Below, piece after piece: positions 34,132 to 44,300 of a DNA stretch of 64,000 bases (positions are counted from its first letter, which is position 1; every line of letters starts with the position of its first letter). The notes beneath the pieces were generated by a model. The model saw nothing but the letters and a program-made list of their open reading frames with translations, searched no databases and was not told the origin of the DNA. The stretch is taken from assembly GCA_023410675.1 (NCBI GenBank), contig JAEYPM010000019.1, forward strand, positions 50,417-114,416, in the 5' to 3' direction. The DNA is from Bacillota bacterium. Its GTDB lineage: Bacteria > Bacillota > Clostridia > Lachnospirales > Cellulosilyticaceae. The position numbers and the translations under genes were made by a program.

Positions 34132-36603
34132 CTAAACATGTGCCTGTTTATCAATACTTGCTTGTGGATAATAATGCCCTAATATTTCTCTATAAGTATA
34201 GCCTCTATCAATCATTCCTTTTACGCCCTCTTGGCTCATGCCTACACCATGACCAAATCCACCCCCATAAATCGTTATTTTTTTAAGATTATTATCATTA
34301 TCGTAGGCTATATCCATACTAAAAAAAGCACTTGGTAGCATAGTAAGGCTACTCACTTTTGAGCCATCCATCCTCGTAATAACAATATTGGTATCTCCTG
34401 TTGATGATAAAAGGTTTCTAATAACATATTCTGTTGTTACTTTAACTGTATGCTTTTCACCAATAACAATGAGCTCCATAATATTGCCACCTTGGCCTCT
34501 TTTTTTAACTTGTATATCTTTGATATTTCCAACTGAATCAACTGCCACCTTTTCCCATTTATTATTACCAGAAAGAGCCATGACTCTTTCTGGATAAAGT
34601 TTTTGTAACCTTCCTGTAGAAGCATTCATAATATCATTCACTTCATTGCTACTTAATACTGTTGTCCATCTAAACCAAGGAGAATGATTATCAAAGGCAT
34701 TAATATCTTTATCAGTTAGTTTAAAAAAAGTGTAGGCATCCTTTTCTGAAGATAAATTATTGACTAAACGATCACCAACATACTGCTGCCTAGAAACTAA
34801 ATAAACAGGTGTATTTGTTGGGAAAACGTCTCCAGAAGCCCATACTTCTCCAAAGTTTGCAGTGTAACCACATGAGGTGGAAAAGAATTTACTGCTTATA
34901 ATATTCCCATTATACATAAGTACTTGACCTGAAGTTTCCTTTGCTGCTTGATAGGCAACATCATTTGGATGTATATTATTATATACTTGGGTATTTGTTG
35001 AATCATCAAGCTGTGCTCCATAGAATACATAGTTACTGCTATTTTGCTGAATCTTCGCAAAGCTTCTTGCAGCAATCGCTTGAACTTTAGCTGCCTCTAG
35101 TCCATAACTACTTGGCATCTCACTAGATATAACTGCTGCTACATAGTCATCCATTGAAAGACTATTAACAATTAGGTACGCTTCATCATCTTCCTTATAT
35201 ACTTCTAATGTCCCTTTATACTTTGGATTAGTATTCTGTCTAAAGGTAGATAGTACCTTCATGTAAGAATCTGTTTTAGGTACAAAGGTAATTTTGTTGC
35301 ATCCCTCTTGCCATTTGAATTCTTTCGCACGCCAATTTTCATTTTTAGCAAGAATATGAGACTTTCCATTATAATAAACATCATACTCTTTATCGCTTAT
35401 TAGGCTTACATCTTTATGGAAAAATTCTCCTAGACTATCATTAGAAAGGACAACTCTCACCTTATCCTTCTTATCTCTGCTAATAATAGTCAAACTTTCA
35501 ATCTTATTGTCCTTATTTATATATTCAACTTGTGTCCCTGATGCAACTTGATCAAGACTTTTATAAGTATTTTCTTTGCCGAGATCATAAATCATCACCT
35601 GATCATAATTAAAAATGCCACCTTGTTCTAGTTCTATAGTATCATCAGTGACCCTAAGTAAAGTATCCGTATTTTTGTTTGACTGAAGTTTATAATCAAC
35701 TATTTTCCCTTCTTCAATGGTAATATCTCCTATCGTTCCTTCTTGATTTTTTGTAAGGACTTCATTTTGGTAGCTCATCTTTATCGACCCTATTTGAAGC
35801 GTAGCATGGGTATCATCTATATCTACAATATAGCACTTTTTAATGGTGGATTGATTGCTTACTACTTTTTCAATCCCTAATATTTGCTTATCCTTTACAA
35901 TAGCTGTTATAGTTTTCCCAACAAGAGGATCTACGACTAACCCTTCAAAGTTGTAGTCTCCCATATCTGTGGCAGCCATCCACGCTCCTAAATCTTGGCT
36001 ATCTGCTGGCGTAGCTATTAATACTATCTCTACACTATCTAACTTCACACTTTTGCCTGTACTATTTAAGGCACTTTGATATATCTTTATAAATTGATTT
36101 AAGGAAACAACTTTGTTTTTATACTTTTCATCTACCTGAACATTTAACGAAAATCCTTCTCCTAAAGCTTTGTCTAATACCTGTCCTAGCTGCTCATATG
36201 TAATAGGTTTTAACGCATCTTCTATTTTTAAGAAGTTAAATTCTTTTTTATCTTGTAGTATGTCGTAATATTTTTTGTACCATATTTCATTTTCTTTCTC
36301 TACAATTTCATCTGTATTTGCTAATAATGTGTATGTCAAGATCTTAACAATATTTGCTTGAGTACAGGGTATCACATAAGTTTCTGTATTTTCTATGTTT
36401 TGTGCTAATACATCAGACTGATTCTTATTCATGTCTTTGAGCTTTTGAAGGCTTGCAGTAAGCTTTTCAAAAGGTATCATTTTTTTAATTTCTTCACCCT
36501 TAAAAATATAAATCATGCATAGAGTTAAGATAATAATGATTATTTTAATAGATGAATAGCTTTCTCTATAGTATCTTGTTTTTCTAATTGATTTACGCTG
36601 CAT
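34132..36603 (-). CDS. SpoIID/LytB-domain protein with large N-terminal region (823 aa)
   Basis: Start at Met MQRKSIRKTRYYRE (36603), behind AAGGAGG. One N-terminal transmembrane helix (~18-34) anchors a long external part. Residues ~70-470 are unassigned, mostly beta-rich. From ~475 comes the SpoIID domain (LSMDDYVAAVISSEMPSSYG ... AIAARSFA) ending in the signature GFGHGVGMSQEGVKGM. SpoIID is a lytic transglycosylase of engulfment and usually ~340 residues, so this is a larger relative and may act in sporulation or in vegetative wall remodelling. It is monocistronic. Confidence 0.88.
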   Translation of the reverse strand: MQRKSIRKTRYYRESYSSIKIIIIILTLCMIYIFKGEEIKKMIPFEKLTASLQKLKDMNKNQSDVLAQNIENTETYVIPCTQANIVKILTYTLLANTDEIVEKENEIWYKKYYDILQDKKEFNFLKIEDALKPITYEQLGQVLDKALGEGFSLNVQVDEKYKNKVVSLNQFIKIYQSALNSTGKSVKLDSVEIVLIATPADSQDLGAWMAATDMGDYNFEGLVVDPLVGKTITAIVKDKQILGIEKVVSNQSTIKKCYIVDIDDTHATLQIGSIKMSYQNEVLTKNQEGTIGDITIEEGKIVDYKLQSNKNTDTLLRVTDDTIELEQGGIFNYDQVMIYDLGKENTYKSLDQVASGTQVEYINKDNKIESLTIISRDKKDKVRVVLSNDSLGEFFHKDVSLISDKEYDVYYNGKSHILAKNENWRAKEFKWQEGCNKITFVPKTDSYMKVLSTFRQNTNPKYKGTLEVYKEDDEAYLIVNSLSMDDYVAAVISSEMPSSYGLEAAKVQAIAARSFAKIQQNSSNYVFYGAQLDDSTNTQVYNNIHPNDVAYQAAKETSGQVLMYNGNIISSKFFSTSCGYTANFGEVWASGDVFPTNTPVYLVSRQQYVGDRLVNNLSSEKDAYTFFKLTDKDINAFDNHSPWFRWTTVLSSNEVNDIMNASTGRLQKLYPERVMALSGNNKWEKVAVDSVGNIKDIQVKKRGQGGNIMELIVIGEKHTVKVTTEYVIRNLLSSTGDTNIVITRMDGSKVSSLTMLPSAFFSMDIAYDNDNNLKKITIYGGGFGHGVGMSQEGVKGMIDRGYTYREILGHYYPQASIDKQAHV

Positions 36604-36722
36604 AAGTATATTGGCCTCCTTAAACATATTACTTATAAGATGTTTTGGCTCCTTACTCTATATCTATGCAGACTCGTCTTATACAAGAACAATTTAATGA
36701 TTAAAATTACGGGAGATATTTT

Positions 36723-36759
36723 GACAAAAAAAACACTGGCTTAGTAATAAGTCAGTGTT
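36723..36759 (-). terminator. Terminator of 6S RNA gene
   Basis: The stem AACACTGaCTTA/TAAGcCAGTGTT (36732-36759) with a 4-nt loop is followed on the minus strand by T8. Confidence 0.88.
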
Positions 36760-36777
36760 CTTAAATACAATTATACA

Positions 36778-36977
36778 TTAATCCCCAAAATGCCGTTCCT
36801 GGAATTTTGACGCCCTAGTCAAACTAGGGGGTAAAGCCTCATCATAGACTTTGTCTTCCACTGCCCAAAGGGAATTAGCTTGTGGCCTGACATCATATAT
36901 GCATCTTTTGGCCTTCCAAAATCGTGTTGTAGGTTCAAAATTGCAGGTTCTCGAACATCAGAGGTATCTCTTAATGT
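36778..36977 (-). ncRNA. ssrS: 6S RNA (ssrS)
   Basis: A ~200-nt minus-strand RNA between a strong promoter and a strong terminator. Its 5' part (CCUCUGAUGUUCG) and 3' part (CGGCAUUUUGGGGAUU) can form the closing stem typical of 6S RNA. They resemble the E. coli ends CUCUGAGAUGUUCG and CGGCAUCUCGGAGAUU. G/C-rich internal helices flank a central open region. 6S RNA sequesters housekeeping RNA polymerase. Identification is by remembered end motifs and architecture, not a covariance search. Confidence 0.72.
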
Positions 36978-36983
36978 AGTTTT

Positions 36984-37011
36984 ATTATATCACATCTATC
37001 CTATATTTCAA
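36984..37011 (-). promoter_or_regulatory. Promoter of 6S RNA
   Basis: Minus strand: TTGAAA (37006-37011), a 16-bp spacer and TATAAT (36984-36989) with extended TG. It begins four bases after the ntpD stop codon; no terminator separates it from the ATPase operon. Confidence 0.7.
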
Positions 37012-37014
37012 TAC

Positions 37015-37647
37015 TTATCTCGATGTTTTTGTTGCCTTTTTTTTACTTTTTACACGTTTGAGCCTAAAAAAATCTTCTCTTTCTTTTTCCTCTAAAACAC
37101 TTTGAATATATTTTACTTGTTCTTGATATTTAGGAATCTGTATATGTTGCAGTGCATTTGTTCTTTTTTGTGTTTTTTGTATCTCTTTTGCTAGCTTAAA
37201 AATAGAGTTTTCTATCTCTGCTAATTCATAAATCATATAAGATACTTCTTTAAATTGCTCTACTGCATGATCTAAACTACTGTTTGTATTATGGAAACCA
37301 TATGTTGGCGACAGTGGCTTTTTTTGATATTTTATTGCAGGTATATCGACACCCATTACACTTTTAAGCAACACTTCAAATTCTTCATCTTTTGGAATAC
37401 TATGGGCCAAATCATCAACATTTATAATCCCCATAGTAATGTTGACAGTCTGCAAAGCATCATACGCATCAGCAATAGTGGTATAAATACTATCTTGAAT
37501 ATCTTTTGATTTATCAGCAAGACTCATCATTTCCTTAATCAGAACATTTCTTTTTTTGTCTAAAAGTTCAAAACCTTTTCTTGAGAACTCTAAAGCTGAC
37601 TTTGCCTTAATTAAATTTGACTTAGTGGGTGCAACTGTTACTGCCAT
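37015..37647 (-). CDS. ntpD: V-type ATPase subunit D
   Basis: A 210-aa coiled-coil protein forming the central rotor stalk (AVTVAPTKSNLIKAKSALEFSR family start; ATKTSR basic tail). Last gene of the operon, 3 bp after ntpB. Length is typical. Confidence 0.95.
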   Translation of the reverse strand: MAVTVAPTKSNLIKAKSALEFSRKGFELLDKKRNVLIKEMMSLADKSKDIQDSIYTTIADAYDALQTVNITMGIINVDDLAHSIPKDEEFEVLLKSVMGVDIPAIKYQKKPLSPTYGFHNTNSSLDHAVEQFKEVSYMIYELAEIENSIFKLAKEIQKTQKRTNALQHIQIPKYQEQVKYIQSVLEEKEREDFFRLKRVKSKKKATKTSR

Positions 37648-37650
37648 AGG

Positions 37651-39036
37651 CTAATACCCCTTACGTTCTCTATAATATTTCTCAATCATCTCAGGTTTTA
37701 GCCTATCAAGTTCTGTCTTTGGCAAAATAGATAAAATATCCCAACCTAAATCAAGTGTCTGCTCTATAGATCTATTTTCTTTATTCTTTTGTGTAATAAA
37801 TCTATTTTCGAATTCACGTCCAAACTCAAGATATAATTTATCAACTTCTCCTAAATCATCTTCACCTATTATTTGTGCTAAAGATCGTACATCTTGCACT
37901 CTTGAGTAGGCTGAAAAAATTTGATTCGCAAGGTCTGCATGATCTTCTCTTGTATACTCAGCACCTATACCATCTTTCATCAAACGTGAAAGAGAAGGTA
38001 GTACAGCAATAGGAGGATAAATTCCTGATTGATTAAGCTCCCTGCTTAATACAATCTGTCCTTCAGTAATAAATCCTGTTAAATCTGGTATTGGATGTGT
38101 AATATCATCATTTGGCATAGTGAGGATAGGAATCAGTGTAATAGAACCTTCTTTCCCTTCTATCATACCTGCTCTTTCATACAAGGTTGATAAGTCACTG
38201 TATAAGTAACCTGGATATCCTTTACGTGAAGGAACCTCTTCACGTGTTGAGGATATTTCTCTTAATGCTTCACTATAACTTGTAATGTCTGTAAGAATAA
38301 CTAATACATGCATATTTTCTTCAAAAGCTAAATATTCAGCTGCTGTAAGTGCACATCTTGGTGTAGCAATTCTTTCTACAATAGGATCATCTGCTAAATT
38401 AACATACATAACAACATGATCTAATACTCCTGCTGCACTAAAGTTTTTAATAAAATAGCTTGCATCATCATGTCTTACACCCATTGCACCAAAAACTATA
38501 GCAAAATTATCTTTATTTGCTCCTTGAATTTTAGCTTGATTAACTATTTGCACTGCAAGCTCATTATGAGTCATCCCATTTCCTGAAAAAATAGGAAGCT
38601 TTTGACCACGAATAAGTGTCATCAGTGAATCTATTGCTGATATGCCTGTTTGTATAAAGTTTCTAGGGTATTTTCGTGCAACAGGATTAATAGGTCTTCC
38701 ATTAATATTCATCCTATAGTTTGATATTATTTGATAGGATCCATCCATTGGCTGACCTATTCCATTAAATGTTCTTCCCAATATATCTCTTGATAATGGA
38801 ATCATAAGGGGCTCGCCTGTAAACTTAATTGAAGCATTACGTGTAGATATACCTGTTGTTCCTTCAAATACTTGTACAACAACGTTATCTTTTTCTATTT
38901 TTATAACTCTGCCTTTTCTCATTTCACCATTATCAAGCTTAATGATAACCATTTCGTCATACGCTACATCATGTACATTGGAAAGGACGATGAGTGGTCC
39001 TGAAACCTTGTCTAATTCTAAGTATTCTCTTCTCAT
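37651..39036 (-). CDS. ntpB: V-type ATPase subunit B
   Basis: A 461-aa non-catalytic regulatory subunit of the V1/A1 head, with family motifs GTTGIST near the start, [12 protein letters not shown] in place of a functional P-loop, and the [18 protein letters not shown] segment. It lies directly between ntpA (18 bp) and ntpD (3 bp). Confidence 0.96.
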   Translation of the reverse strand: MRREYLELDKVSGPLIVLSNVHDVAYDEMVIIKLDNGEMRKGRVIKIEKDNVVVQVFEGTTGISTRNASIKFTGEPLMIPLSRDILGRTFNGIGQPMDGSYQIISNYRMNINGRPINPVARKYPRNFIQTGISAIDSLMTLIRGQKLPIFSGNGMTHNELAVQIVNQAKIQGANKDNFAIVFGAMGVRHDDASYFIKNFSAAGVLDHVVMYVNLADDPIVERIATPRCALTAAEYLAFEENMHVLVILTDITSYSEALREISSTREEVPSRKGYPGYLYSDLSTLYERAGMIEGKEGSITLIPILTMPNDDITHPIPDLTGFITEGQIVLSRELNQSGIYPPIAVLPSLSRLMKDGIGAEYTREDHADLANQIFSAYSRVQDVRSLAQIIGEDDLGEVDKLYLEFGREFENRFITQKNKENRSIEQTLDLGWDILSILPKTELDRLKPEMIEKYYRERKGY

Positions 39037-39054
39037 ATTTTCGCCTTTCTCATA

Positions 39055-40827
39055 TTATTGATATTTTTTTCTTAGCTCTTTATAAGTTCGAGCAATCTCA
39101 TCACATAATGCATCTAGTAATTCAATATGATCATTTGGAACCTCATATTTCATTTTGAGTACCTTTTCAAAAACCTCTTGGCTACGAATCGTAGAAATAG
39201 GTATTCCCATTTTGACACACTTAAGTGCACTTTCATAAAGTGTATCAATGACAAGAAGCATTTTATATTGCTTCTGCAAGGATACATAGGTATCTTCCTT
39301 GTGGAGTGCATTTTGCTGTAAGAAGCTCTTTTTAATTGTACGTGCAGTCTCAAGTACAAGAAATTGATCATTTGGAAGGACATCTTCTCCTACAAGCTGT
39401 ACAATTTCATTTAGTTTTTCTTCTTCTTGAAGAAGCCGTACCATCTTCCTTCTTAATTTTAGCATATCAGGTGCTACATTCTCTTTATACCAGTCTTCAA
39501 GCATACTGATATATCCACTGTAACTGGTTAAATAATTAATTGCTGGATAATGTCTTGCATAAGCTAACTTTTTATCTAGTGCTAAAAAAGCACTCACAAA
39601 TCTTTTTGTATTTTCTGTAACAGGCTCTGAAAAATCTCCACCTGCAGGCGAAACAGCACCAATAATAGTGACAGATGCCTCTTCATCACTTAGCGTTTCA
39701 ACACAGCCTGCTCTCTCATAAAATTCTGCAAGCCTAGATGGCAAATAAGCTGGATAACCTTCTTCTGCTGGCATTTGCTCAAGACGTCCTGAAATTTCGC
39801 GCAGTGCCTCTGCCCACCTTGAAGTAGAATCTGCCATAACAGCCACATCATATCCCATGTCTCTAAAATATTCTGCCATTGTAATACCAGTATAAATACT
39901 AGCTTCACGTGCAGCTACTGGCATATTAGAAGTGTTGGCAATAAGAATCGTTCTTTCCATAAGTGGTCTATTTGTTCTAGGATCTATAAGAGCAGGGAAT
40001 TCTTCAAGAACATTGGTCATCTCATTACCTCTTTCACCACATCCAACATAAACAATAATGTCTGCATCGCTCCATTTAGCTAGCTGATGCTGGGTTACTG
40101 TTTTTCCCGTACCAAATCCTCCAGGCAATCCAACCGTTCCCCCCTTAGCTACTGGGAAAAAAGTGTCAATAACACGCTGCCCTGTAATAAGAGGTTTATA
40201 GATAGGAATTCTTCTCCTTGTTGGCCTTGGAACTCTTACTGGCCATTTTTGCATGAGTGTTAAGTTAGTCTGTTTTCCACTTTCAGTTTCTAAAATAACA
40301 ATTGTATCATTCAATTTATAAAGACCATTTTGTTTAACGTCAATTACCTTCCCATTGACGCCAGGAGGTACCATTAACTTGTGCGTAATGCTGAGGGTTT
40401 CCTGAATGGTAGCATAAACTGATCCTTCTAAAAGTATATCTCCTTCTTTAGCCATAATAGTTACTTCCCACTCTTTATCTTCATCAAGTGAAAGTAGTCC
40501 TATTCCCTCTGGTATAAACATTTTAGAGATTTCTTCTATTTTTTTAAGTGGCCTTTGAATGCCATCAAACATATTTCCTAACATACCAGGTCCTAAAGTT
40601 AAAGACAATGGACTTCCTGTTGCATTGATTACTTCTCCGGCTTTTAATCCTTCTGTTTCTTCATAAACTTGAATCGTTGCATAATCTCCTTCAAGAGAAA
40701 CAATTTCACCAATTAATTTTTTATCCCCAACGGTAACCATTTCATTGACCTTAAATAAGCTCATATTGCTGCCTTTGACAACAGGCCCATTGATAAACTC
40801 TACTATGCCTGTATGAGCATTACTCAT
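39055..40827 (-). CDS. ntpA: V-type ATPase catalytic subunit A
   Basis: A 590-aa catalytic subunit with P-loop GGFGTGKT, the characteristic A-subunit insertion before it and SRWAEALREISGRLEQMPAE after it. Start at Met MSNAHTGIVEFING (40827); a GTG three codons earlier is possible. It overlaps the end of ntpE by a few codons. It hydrolyses or makes ATP, coupled to H+ or Na+ movement. Confidence 0.96.
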   Translation of the reverse strand: MSNAHTGIVEFINGPVVKGSNMSLFKVNEMVTVGDKKLIGEIVSLEGDYATIQVYEETEGLKAGEVINATGSPLSLTLGPGMLGNMFDGIQRPLKKIEEISKMFIPEGIGLLSLDEDKEWEVTIMAKEGDILLEGSVYATIQETLSITHKLMVPPGVNGKVIDVKQNGLYKLNDTIVILETESGKQTNLTLMQKWPVRVPRPTRRRIPIYKPLITGQRVIDTFFPVAKGGTVGLPGGFGTGKTVTQHQLAKWSDADIIVYVGCGERGNEMTNVLEEFPALIDPRTNRPLMERTILIANTSNMPVAAREASIYTGITMAEYFRDMGYDVAVMADSTSRWAEALREISGRLEQMPAEEGYPAYLPSRLAEFYERAGCVETLSDEEASVTIIGAVSPAGGDFSEPVTENTKRFVSAFLALDKKLAYARHYPAINYLTSYSGYISMLEDWYKENVAPDMLKLRRKMVRLLQEEEKLNEIVQLVGEDVLPNDQFLVLETARTIKKSFLQQNALHKEDTYVSLQKQYKMLLVIDTLYESALKCVKMGIPISTIRSQEVFEKVLKMKYEVPNDHIELLDALCDEIARTYKELRKKYQ

Positions 40828-41461
40828 TTGCTTCACCAGCCTCTCTTATCCCTTCAAAGACAGACTCGATAATAAATGCTTTAGACTCTTCAAAATAAGT
40901 TGAAATAGATAAATCTATTTTCACTTTATCTGATACATCTTCAATAATAATGCCGCCAATCATGCTATTGTCATATACATCAAACTCAATGTTATTCTCA
41001 TCTATGCCTAAGCCTTTTAACTGTTCCTTAATATATGTCAGATAAAAATCATGATCTTTTTGTGTTGTATAAACAACTATTTTATTAGGATAATCTCGAA
41101 GTTCCTCACATTTGCTTATCAGTCTACCCAAATAATCTTTATAAGGCTTGGTACTTAAAAAATCATCTATTTGCATTGCTAAATTCTCTATAAAACGTTC
41201 AATACATTTTTCTTTTGCAAGCATGCTATCTCTTTTTGTAGATATTTTTGACTTGCTGATAATTTCTGTCTTTTTTAGCTCAGCCTTTCTAAGTGCCTTG
41301 TCTATAATTTCTTGGGCTTCTTTATCTGCATGCTCTTTTGATATTGCTATTTTTTCTATATATTCTTCCTCTAACTTTCTTAGCTGTTCTTGAGCAATAC
41401 TAGCTATATCTTGTTGTAACAGTTTGGAAAATGAAGATAATTTTTGTTCAATTGTAACCAT
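40820..41461 (-). CDS. ntpE: V-type ATPase subunit E
   Basis: A peripheral stalk subunit. Start at Met MVTIEQKLSSFSKLL (41461) after GAGGTG; an upstream ATG at 41488 would overlap the F subunit gene. It has a long charged N-terminal helix (~1-100) and a compact C-terminal domain with MIGGIIIEDVSDKVKID. 213 aa, typical. Confidence 0.92.
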   Translation of the reverse strand: MVTIEQKLSSFSKLLQQDIASIAQEQLRKLEEEYIEKIAISKEHADKEAQEIIDKALRKAELKKTEIISKSKISTKRDSMLAKEKCIERFIENLAMQIDDFLSTKPYKDYLGRLISKCEELRDYPNKIVVYTTQKDHDFYLTYIKEQLKGLGIDENNIEFDVYDNSMIGGIIIEDVSDKVKIDLSISTYFEESKAFIIESVFEGIREAGEANE

Positions 41462-41471
41462 GTCCATCACC

Positions 41472-41780
41472 TCATATACGAATGCCAACAGATTCTCTTA
41501 TATAGTTTGTTATAGCGTTTTTATCTTTCCTAGTACCATGTCTGTCTGGAATTTCAATGATAACAGGCTTTATTAGCTTTAGCTTCCAGTTTATAATTTC
41601 ATCTTTTGCTAAATCAACGGCCTTTTCAGTAAATATAACCAAACCAATATCTTGATCTCTGATTAACTTGTTCATTACACTTAATAGTTCCTCTTTTTCA
41701 TGAACAATAACCCCATCTATTCCTGCAAGTCTCATACCTACATAAGTATCTCTATTATCACTTATTAAAAATGATTTCAT
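41472..41780 (-). CDS. V-type ATPase subunit F
   Basis: 102 aa, small Rossmann-like stalk subunit (MKSFLISDNRDTYVGMRLAGI; IGLVIFTEKAVDLAKDEI; PVIIEIPDRHG). It corresponds to NtpG of Enterococcus. Located between the K and E genes. Confidence 0.93.
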   Translation of the reverse strand: MKSFLISDNRDTYVGMRLAGIDGVIVHEKEELLSVMNKLIRDQDIGLVIFTEKAVDLAKDEIINWKLKLIKPVIIEIPDRHGTRKDKNAITNYIRESVGIRI

Positions 41781-41818
41781 ATAGCATTCTCTCTTTCAAC
41801 TATTTTTAGTTAACTAAT

Positions 41819-42256
41819 TTAGACAAATAAAATTAATATCGAAACGATCATACCATAAATAGCGATACCTTCTGCCATACCAACAAATATAAGCGTCTTA
41901 CCTAGGATAGATGAATCCTCTGAAACTGCTCCTATCGCTGATGATCCTACTGATCCAACAGCTTTCCCTGTTGCAATTGTAGCAAGTCCAGTACTTAAAG
42001 CAGCAGCTATATATTTTATTCCCTCGCCTAAAGAAATACTAGATGCGATAGCAGCTGTAGCTGTCTCTTCAGCAGCAAAAACTGGAATTTGTGCCATCAT
42101 AAATGCAAATAAACCTATGATTGCTAAGCTAAACAATGATGTTGATGTTATAATTGCCTTTTTAAGATTTCCCTGTCTTTTGCTCTTCATTGCATTAACA
42201 CCATATAAAATAGTTCCTATTGCTATTATTACTCCAAAAAATATCATTAATTTCAT
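41819..42256 (-). CDS. ntpK: V-type ATPase membrane rotor subunit K
   Basis: A 145-aa proteolipid with four hydrophobic segments (~2-22, 34-60, 74-100, 116-144). The ion-carrying glutamate is in the last helix (GMAEGIAIYG); the second helix has MMAQIP instead of a matching glutamate, so one carboxylate per four-helix subunit. Whether it carries Na+ or H+ cannot be decided by eye. GGAGG precedes the start. Confidence 0.92.
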   Translation of the reverse strand: MKLMIFFGVIIAIGTILYGVNAMKSKRQGNLKKAIITSTSLFSLAIIGLFAFMMAQIPVFAAEETATAAIASSISLGEGIKYIAAALSTGLATIATGKAVGSVGSSAIGAVSEDSSILGKTLIFVGMAEGIAIYGMIVSILILFV

Positions 42257-42306
42257 TATTTTAGTCCTCCTGTTTAATTTTATGAAATATATCTTATAAA
42301 TGTAAC

Positions 42307-44283
42307 TTATTCATCACATGTGATTGGGTTATACTCTATTCCATTTCCACTAAAGTATTTACTAAACATTTCGTAATACTGAAGTCTAAGTCCTTGAATG
42401 AATACAACAAGACCTTCTAAAACTAGGATAAGTATATTCCCAATCAGTAATATCAAAATTTTAAGCATTAGGTTTGGCATAAGTTCTGCTATTACCAAAA
42501 ATGCTAAAAATAGTCCTGCATGATTTAAGGCAAAAGCTCCAACACGAATAAAGGATATCGCGTTGCTCAGTGTAGAAAGAATGGTTTCTATACCTTCGAA
42601 CCCACTTTCAATATAATATTCTGACTTTGCTCCATGAATAAGTGGCCTCTTTTTTAATAGTAAATTTGTGAGAGGTTCTTTGAAAATCATCAGTAAAATA
42701 GCTATCCCCATAAATAGCAGGCAAATGCTTACTGAGAGGTTAACTATCTTTGTCACACATAATGCCGTAAGAATAAGACTTGAAAAAAACAAATATCCTG
42801 CCACTCCATTCTTACCAAAAAGTGCCTCCTGAAAATCTCTTTTTTTCATATAGTTGACTATACCAAACACATAAGACACAGTAAGCATCACGATACCAAA
42901 TACAATGCCCAGTACTAGCACAACTAGAATATTTGAAGACTCTAGTGGTGTTATTAGTTTTATATGTTCTAAAATCGGTATCTCCTCTATTCCAAAAAAA
43001 CTGCCATATACTAATCCAAATAACATGGAACTAATTCCTAATCTTGTGAGCACGCCACCAGCAGTCTTGCTTTTTTTATATAGTAACAATAGTCCTGCCA
43101 TAAAATAAACTAAACCTTGACCTATATCTCCAAACATAATGCCAAACATGAGACAAAATGTTATGGCTAAAAATGGAGTAGGGTCTATCTCATTTGAAGC
43201 TGGCAAGCCATATAGTCTTACAATACTTTCAAAAGGCTTACAAAACCAATTATTTTTAAGTAGGGTTGGTGGAACTAACTTTTCTGGTAGTTCCTTTGGC
43301 TTTCTAGTCATGACCACATACTTATCTGTTATGTTGTGTACAATTTCTTCTATTTCATCTACATTTTTTTCTCTAGTCCACGCATTAAAAATGATAATAT
43401 TGTCTCCATGTATCACACGCTGCCTTAATTTAAGAATTTTGCTTTCTAACTTTACTCTTGTATAAACTTTATTTAAAAGAAGAATGTTCTCTTCCTTATT
43501 TTCAGACATATTGCTTTCTATTTCATTAAGTTGATTTTCTAATACTTGTATTTCTTTATTTAGTGTATCCTTAATCTCTTTTATGGTTCCTGTAAAAGAA
43601 TCTGGAATAATAATCTTTTGCCAACTTAATGATTTCAATAGCTGTTTTATTTCTTGCTTATATTGTTTTACATAAAAAGCAACATAAAGGTTTTCTTTGT
43701 ATAAATCGCTACTGCCTATCCTTAGTATGATTGCATTAATGTTTTCATAATTTTTCTTAACATGAATATGATTATCTTTTGTTAAAAACCCTATTTGGTA
43801 CTCAAAGTACTTTAGGTTTCTAAGCTCATCTAAGCTAATCTGATCATGGTCAATGCAGTCTAATTTATTGAGTATTTGTCTATACTCGTTAATAATTGAC
43901 TTTTTTTCATTAATATGTTGTATATTATCAGAGACACTATCTTTAATCCTCTCTAGATCTTGCTCTGCTGACTCAAGGTCATAACCCACTACATTTTCCT
44001 TTTCAAATTGCAATTGATTATTAAGAACTTTTGTTATCTCCTTAATATCTTGTTCCATTTTTAGAAGATGACTTTCATTCCCTTGAGTAACATTTAAATC
44101 ATCATATATTTTCTTGTTGACCAAGATTTTTTTGTATTGATCTTCAAAATATGCTCTTTCAAACGAATCATGTGAATCATTATTTACATGGATCTTTTCT
44201 GAAAGAATCACTTGCTCAAGGATATCATGTTCTTTATCAATTGAGCCTAATAAACTGAGCATAACCATTTTCTCAAGTGCCAT
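42307..44283 (-). CDS. ntpI: V-type ATPase subunit I (stator a-subunit)
   Basis: 658 aa. The N-terminal ~350 residues are cytoplasmic with coiled coils. The C-terminal part has seven or eight membrane helices with the essential arginine region AISFIRVGAFALNHAG. It forms the ion half-channels against the K ring. 17 bp after the C-subunit gene. Confidence 0.95.
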   Translation of the reverse strand: MALEKMVMLSLLGSIDKEHDILEQVILSEKIHVNNDSHDSFERAYFEDQYKKILVNKKIYDDLNVTQGNESHLLKMEQDIKEITKVLNNQLQFEKENVVGYDLESAEQDLERIKDSVSDNIQHINEKKSIINEYRQILNKLDCIDHDQISLDELRNLKYFEYQIGFLTKDNHIHVKKNYENINAIILRIGSSDLYKENLYVAFYVKQYKQEIKQLLKSLSWQKIIIPDSFTGTIKEIKDTLNKEIQVLENQLNEIESNMSENKEENILLLNKVYTRVKLESKILKLRQRVIHGDNIIIFNAWTREKNVDEIEEIVHNITDKYVVMTRKPKELPEKLVPPTLLKNNWFCKPFESIVRLYGLPASNEIDPTPFLAITFCLMFGIMFGDIGQGLVYFMAGLLLLYKKSKTAGGVLTRLGISSMLFGLVYGSFFGIEEIPILEHIKLITPLESSNILVVLVLGIVFGIVMLTVSYVFGIVNYMKKRDFQEALFGKNGVAGYLFFSSLILTALCVTKIVNLSVSICLLFMGIAILLMIFKEPLTNLLLKKRPLIHGAKSEYYIESGFEGIETILSTLSNAISFIRVGAFALNHAGLFLAFLVIAELMPNLMLKILILLIGNILILVLEGLVVFIQGLRLQYYEMFSKYFSGNGIEYNPITCDE

Positions 44284-44300
44284 TTAGTTGTTTGCTCCTT

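Noticed and set aside
36880..37095. 71-codon plus-strand ORF over the 6S RNA region
   Set aside because: It overlaps the structured RNA and the ntpD end in antisense, with no ribosome site.
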